From Viola odorata (taxonomy: Eukaryota > Streptophyta > Magnoliopsida > Malpighiales > Violaceae), in the NCBI GenBank assembly GCA_963691705.1, contig OY829541.1, positions 50,488,377 through 50,552,376 on the forward strand: a stretch of DNA of 64,000 bases. Reading direction: 5' to 3'. The position numbers were made by a program, and so were the translations under genes. Numbering within the stretch: position 1 is the first letter of the stretch; each line of letters starts with the position of its first letter. This document shows, one piece after another, positions 58,872 to 64,000 of the stretch. The notes under the pieces are model-generated. The model saw nothing but the letters and a program-made list of their open reading frames with translations, was not told where the DNA came from and did not search any database.

Positions 58872-60299
58872 TTATCTTCTGATGCGCTTCTGTTCCGAGG
58901 GGGATGAATCTGCAGGAAAGTGACCTGAAGCACAAAAGTTAACAATATCAGTAAACCAAGGGTATTCAATAGCTTGGGCAATACATAGTTGTTCATCAGG
59001 GAATATGTCGCGAATAGGAATCAGGGAGTCGTCCGTCTGAGTGGACAGACGGCTCAGATGATCAGCGACTGAGTTCTCAGTTCCTTTCTTGTCTTTGATT
59101 TCGAGATTGAACTCCTGAAGTAAGAGTATCCATGGGATAAGGCGAGGCTTGGCGTCTAGCTTGGTCAAGAGGCACCGGAGGGCGGTGTGATCTGAAAAGA
59201 CGGTCACCTTTGTCCCCAATAGGTACTGTCGGAACTTATCCAAAGCAAAGACCACGGCGAGAAGTTCCTTCTTGGTAGTTGTGTAGTTCCGTTGGGCTGG
59301 ATCCATAAGTTTAGAGGCGTAGTAGATGACATAAACTTCTCGGTCTTTCTTCTGCCCCAACACTGCTCCCAAAGCATTATTACTCACGTCACATATGATT
59401 TCGAACTGAATGGTCCAATCTGGGGCTGAGATGAGCTTCTGTTTGAGGAGGTCGAATGCGGCTTTACAGTTGTCATCGAAGATGAACTCAACGTCTCGCT
59501 GTAGCAGCTGGTATATCGGCTGTGTGATCTTGGAGAAGTCCTTGATGAACCTTCTGTACAATCCTGCATGACCAAGAAAAGAACGTACTTCGCGTACACA
59601 AGTAGGATGCGGAAGAGATTCGATTACCTCAATTTTGGCCTTATCTACTTCAATTCCTTTGTGAGAGACAATGTGACCTAAAATCAGTCCCTGATCTACC
59701 ATAAAATGACACTTCTCAAAATTGAGGACAAAGTTAGTTTCAACACATCTTTGTAAAACTTTTCGTAAAGTGAGTAAACATTCGGGAAAAGAATTACCGT
59801 AGACGGTGAAATCATCCATAAATACCTCAATGCTGTGTTCAATGAGCTCGGAGAAGATACTGACCATGTAACGCTGGAATGTGGCAAGAGCGTTGCAAAG
59901 ACCGAAAGGCATCCTCCTATAGGCGAAAGTACCGAAAGGACAAGTGAAGGTTGTCTTGTCTTGATCGTCTAGGGAAATCGGTATCTGGTGAAATCCCGAG
60001 TAACCATCGAGGTAGCAGTAGTGTGTCTTTCCAGTTAGGCGTTCTAACATCTGGTCAATGAACGGCAAGGGGAAATGGTCTTTCCTCATGATGGCGTTTA
60101 ATCGACGGTAATCAATACAAACGCGACATCCGTTCTGTATGCGAGTGGGAATCTGTTCGCTGTTCTGTCCCATGGTGATGGTGATACCTGTCTTCTTTGG
60201 AACAACTTGAACTGGGCTGACCCATGTACTGTCCGAGATGGGGTAAATCACACCAGCGTCGAGTAGCTTTAGTATTTCCTTCTTAACGACCTCCATCAT
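58872..60299 (-). pseudogene. Reverse transcriptase - RNase H of element A
   Basis: 475 open codons. The RT has CVDYR-like [33 protein letters not shown] and the active site [10 protein letters not shown]. The RNase H has [28 protein letters not shown] and [11 protein letters not shown]. Sequence style is Athila. The frame itself is intact but separated from protease and integrase by stops. Confidence 0.88.
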
Positions 60300-60870
60300 T
60301 GGAGGGTTAAGACGACGTTGTGGTTGACGAACGGACTTGCTAGCATCGTCTAGGTGTATCCGATGAGTGCACAGGGCTGGAGACAGTCCCTTGATGTCTG
60401 CAATTGTTCATCCAATGGCTTTCTTAAATTCCTTTAGTAAGGTTACGAGAGTTGTCTCTTTTTCAGTGTCAAGTTTCCAGGAGATGATCACGGGCAGAGA
60501 ATCGTTGCCTCCGAGGTAGGCATACTTCAGGTGCGTGGGCAAGAATTTGAGTTCCAAATTCGAGGCCTACAATGGAAGGGGGAATCTTAGTGTATTCCGA
60601 AGGTAGGGGAGTTATTACCATTTTAAAAGGAGAATGAGGAGTGGTTTCTAAAACAGCAACGATCTCTCGTAGGTCAGGTGGGGTGACAAATTTGGAGTCT
60701 AAGTGATCCATCGCTGGGAAATTGACACTATTGGCTAGGGCAAGCTGCAAAGAGTCGACGGAAAATAAATCAGCAATTTCTTCTATATCTGGATCAATAA
60801 TATCAATGAAATTGAGACTCAAAAACTCAGAAGGGAAACACATAGCATCAAGCATGCTGAATCAGATGAT
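60300..60870 (-). pseudogene. Pol linker of element A between protease and RT
   Basis: A 129-codon frame (60855-60469) with acidic sequence ending near LPRRQRFSARDH, typical of the stretch before RT in Athila. Stops at both ends. Confidence 0.55.
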
Positions 60871-61785
60871 TTATCCGTCAAACTCGAGGGTGATAGACGC
60901 ATCATGGACGTCGATCTTGGTACGGGCTGTCCTGAGGAAGGGTCGGCCTAGAAGAACATCGGAGGGTCTGGTACCCTGCTCGTCTTCCATGCTGATCACA
61001 TAGAAATCGGCTGAGAAGAGGAGGCTACCAACTTGGGCGAGGATGTCCTCAATGATGCCTTCCGGATAGATTACTGATCGATCCGCTAATTGGATGACGA
61101 CTCGGGTTGACTTTAGTGACCCGAGGCACAGTCTGGTGAAGATCGTTAATGGCAAGACGTTGATACCTGCACCTAAGTCACACATAGCTTTTCCAATGTC
61201 AGTACCCCCAAGTTTGCAAGGGATGGTAAACATCCCTGGGTCTGCACACTTTGGAGGGATTTTTCGTTGAATAACAGCGGACACATTAACACCCACACTG
61301 ATTTTGTTCACGCCTGCCAATTTACTTTTGTTAGTACATAAATATTTCAGAAACTTAGCATATCGTGGAACGTTTTTAATAGCCTGCAAAAGTGGAATGT
61401 TAATTTGAACCTTACTGAATAAGTCAAAAATTTCTTTTTCCTCTTTTTTCTTTTTCTTTTTGACTAACCTGTGCGGAAACGGAGGCTCAAAGACCTTAAT
61501 GATGAAGTCTTCATAGAATTTGGAATTCTCATCATTTTTTATTGGCGTACCTGGTTTCCTGGAGGTGTAGACCTTTTTTCCTTTTTCGGCGGTGACTTCT
61601 ACATCGTCAGCGATAGGTGTGGAAGTCGGGAGTTCAGCTTCTCGGGCAAGCGGCTCACGGTCAGGCAAATGCGCGCCACTACGAAGTGTCATGGCATAGG
61701 CTCCATGCTTAGGGTTGGCTTCTGGCTGTGGTGGCAGTCGTCCTCCATTCTTCATCTCCTTTACCTCTGCAGATAAAATGCCCAA
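60871..61785 (-). pseudogene. Protease region of element A
   Basis: 305 codons. The retropepsin core shows PCKLGGTDIGKAMCDLGAGI with the D-L-G catalytic triplet and DVLLGRPFLRTA. It is in the same frame as gag and separated from it by one TAA at 61786-61788. Confidence 0.8.
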
Positions 61786-63151
61786 TTATTTTTGAATGTC
61801 AAGAACAAGAGTGTGTGAGTTTGGTACCTCAGCAAGTTGGGGTGGAGGCCCCATGGGTCCTTGCGGAGCTTGGCACTGATATTGCTGGTTGTTGGGGTAG
61901 TTGGGTCGGGGCTTGAAATTCTGGAGGTTGAAAGGCGGTTGCTGTTGATTTTGGAATGGATTTTGTGGCTGTAGTTGGTTCGGCCCAGGCTGTTGCTGCT
62001 GGTTGTTGTCGTAGCTCAAGTTTGGGTGACGCCAACCATTATTGTAATTCTGCGTGTAGGAGTCATACTTCCTGGGGGCTCCATTGTAATTTCCTATAGC
62101 ATTCACATCTATCTCGTCCGGGATGTGTGGACAAGCGTTCGTGGGGTGGTCAATGAAGTTACAAAAACCACATGCCTTGATCTGCACGGGCTGGCCGGTA
62201 GATATGTTATGAAGCATTCCAGTTATGGTGGAAAGTTGATTTTCCATTGCAGCAGCCCGAGCGTCGTGGGTGACAGGGGTCAATTGATCCATGGGTACAA
62301 CGTTCTTGTCCATAAGTTCCAAAAGAGCTTTAGCATCTACAGGGGTTAGGGCAAGTAGGGAACCACGACTGGCAGCGTCGATTAATTCTTTGTCTCTCCC
62401 TCGCAGTCCCTCATAAAAATATTGGATAAGAGTGTGGTCAGGGATGTTGTGCGAGGGGCAAAGAGTTTGCATCTTTTTGTAACGGTCATAGTACTGTCCT
62501 AGATTCTCGTTCTCTTTTTGGACAATGGAAACCAGCTGCTTCTTGGTAACATTGGCCATAGTGGTGGGATAGTACTTTTCCGTGAATGCTTTGAACATAT
62601 CGGCCCAGCTGGTGATTGATAGGGCAGGCAGGTCATAAAACCAGTTGCGTGCGTCGTCTTCAAGCGACCACATAAACGCTCTCAGCTTAGCTTGATTGAT
62701 GTCCACTGCTGCGGGTTTCAAGGCTTCGCAAACAGTGTGGAGTTGTTGGAGATGTTGGAGTGCACTTTATCTGGGGATGCCATGGAACTTAGGTAAATAG
62801 TGGAGAACCGATGACTTGATTACCCAGTCGTTGGTCACGACAGGCCATGCGATACACCCGGCGGTGGACTCGGTGGTAGCATTCAGATCCTCTATGGAAG
62901 GGTTGACGACAGCTTCTCCGTCGTCAGCCATGATAGGTTGTTCTGGATGAAGGTGATCTTCAGCGGCTAGATCGAGCTCTTCGATGTAGTCAGGGGGTTC
63001 CAGGTGATCGGGAGGGGAGGGGGGTGGTTTCGGGTGAATTTGATGTAGGATTTGTAGATTGGTGTTGCTTGGCCAATTGGCGAGCTAGTCGTTCTGATCT
63101 CCTGATTTCGGGGTCGTAGGGCAGTAGAGCTGTGTTAGACGACCTGGTCAT
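61786..63151 (-). pseudogene. Gag of element A
   Basis: The likely start is ATG 63151 (MTRSSNTALLPYDPEIRRSE), an Athila-type N-terminus. Stops and a shift occur before 62721. The frame 62721-61786 carries the capsid-like domain (RAFMWSLEDDARNWFYDLP, EKYYPTTMANVTKKQLVSI) and one CCHC knuckle (CGFCNFIDHPTNAC). The C-terminus is Gln/Asn/Pro-rich. Confidence 0.83.
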
Positions 63152-63181
63152 ACAAAGAGAAAAAGAGAGTTAATATCATTA

Positions 63182-63200
63182 ATCCCCGACAACGGCGCCA
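63182..63200 (-). other. Primer binding site of element A
   Basis: The minus strand reads TGGCGCCGTTGTCGGGGAT, five bases after the LTR. This is the common Athila/Tat-type site, usually assigned to tRNA-Asp, with one variant base. Confidence 0.85.
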
Positions 63201-63205
63201 AAATT

Positions 63206-64000
63206 TGATCGGTTGTCGAACCCGTAAAAAATAATAAGAAAAACCTGCAGTCAAGCACAATAAATTATGTATAGTGGCAACAGGGTCGACCACGGGGATT
63301 AAGGGTTAACACTTTGATAAATTCGCAAAACAAAGAAATCCAAACAGAAAAGTAACAAAAGGGGGTTTTGAATGGTTGTTTGATTATCAGTTATATAAAA
63401 CAACAGTAAAGGAAAACAAGGGAGGAAGTAAATCAATAGAGGAGAGCTTCCCGGTAAGAATTTGTATCTGTTTGCGATTATGGTCAGCCGGTCATTGGTG
63501 TAAGTATCGTCTACCCCGAGCCAATAGACACTCTATGGGGACCAGGTACGCTTAGGTCCTCTGCTTACCTTCGTAATAGAAGCTACCCCAAGGTACGCTT
63601 ATGGGGTAACCTTGATAGTCCGCCGTCCTCCAAGGTACGCTTATAGAGACAATACTCGGCTGCCCATGAAGAGGAGGTAAGACGCGTCTAGGGCGAGACA
63701 CTCAGTACGCTCGAGGCTCTACCCTAACGATCCGTTTAATCCAACTGGAGGAGACCAGGATCCCGATTACTTCCAGAATGGTTATCTACATTACCTTGCA
63801 GCTTCGCGTTAGGTATAACCACAAGGATGATTATAATTTCCTAGTTTCAATTACTAGTTGATCAAACTTGTAATTAAACCTAGATAATTTGACATTTAGA
63901 TATTAAACAAGACAGATATTAGCCCAGAATATGTGAAGCACAGTTTGACCTCGCGGCTTCCCTTGCAACCTTCAATCGATTCTTACCAAGAACAAGAAGA
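63206..64000 (-). repeat. 5' LTR of element A, truncated by the window
   Basis: It matches 18537-19039 and 20288-20590 of the 3' LTR without the D insertion, and so proves D's target site. About 795 of 1,353 bases are inside the window. Confidence 0.9.

Larger units (their letters stand above)
18537..64000 (-). mobile_element. Element A: Athila-lineage Ty3/gypsy retrotransposon, partial
   Basis: The same LTR sequence begins at 18537 and at 63206. Between them, read on the minus strand, are a PBS of the Athila/Tat type (63182-63200), gag, protease, RT-RNase H, integrase, an env-like ORF and a 3' purine tract. The gag start, the FMDDF reverse transcriptase site and the ORF-1-type env-like protein identify Athila. 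The span includes the foreign elements B/C (23057-55072) and D (19040-20287). Without them the visible part is about 12.2 kb. Frameshifts and stops break gag and integrase, so it is dead. The 5' LTR is cut by the window edge at 64000. Confidence 0.92.

Overview
The window is nuclear DNA of a flowering plant, very probably a eudicot. It has intron-rich genes with GT-AG splice sites, protein families found only in plants, Stowaway-type MITEs and nested plant Ty3/gypsy LTR retrotransposons. The species cannot be named from the sequence.

Bases 1-18536 are gene space on a low-GC background. Three host genes can be rebuilt exon by exon with frame preserved throughout: a SIS3-type membrane RING E3 ubiquitin ligase (1106-4039, 10 exons, 378 aa), the chloroplast singlet-oxygen signalling protein EXECUTER 2 (6456-11200, 11 exons, 647 aa) and a CASP-like 4A membrane protein (12849-14966, 3 exons, 316 aa). 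An orphan exon of an HT1/Raf-like kinase lies at 16145-16600 on the minus strand. Two MITEs with TIRs and TA target duplications lie at 4634-5320 and 17931-18180.

Bases 18537-64000 are a nest of LTR elements. Element A is an Athila retrotransposon on the minus strand. Its 3' LTR starts at 18537, its 5' LTR runs off the right edge, and its gag-pol is broken. Element B, a Tat-lineage element on the plus strand, inserted into A's env-like ORF (TSD GCCAT, 23057-55072). Element C, a sibling Tat element on the minus strand, inserted into B's 5' LTR (TSD CGAAC, 23442-39882). A solo LTR (D, TSD AGTAC, 19040-20287) sits in A's 3' LTR. LTR similarity agrees with this order: C's two LTRs differ at about 14 of 587 positions by hand count, and A's are more diverged.

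The most unusual content is in B and C. Between integrase and the 3' LTR each carries a cluster of genes antisense to gag-pol. The cluster holds two paralogous spliced genes (aORF1 and aORF2), each with an N-terminal domain resembling the 'putative gypsy type transposon' family, a Ser/Pro-rich middle and a coiled-coil C-terminus. Their introns are at the same positions in B and C. A small ORF of about 110-130 codons also belongs to the cluster. Most of these genes have a TATA-like box upstream. Between the small ORF and aORF1 is a slot whose content differs. B holds an intact 132-aa Arg/Lys-rich ORF. C holds the 3' end of a host BRN1/2-like (CELF/Bruno) RNA-binding protein gene with introns and 3' flank. 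Hairpin-containing tandem repeats separate pol from the convergent antisense genes in both elements, and both LTR types carry TGACGTCA palindromes at a 25-bp period. No transposon gene set here looks intact enough to be autonomous.
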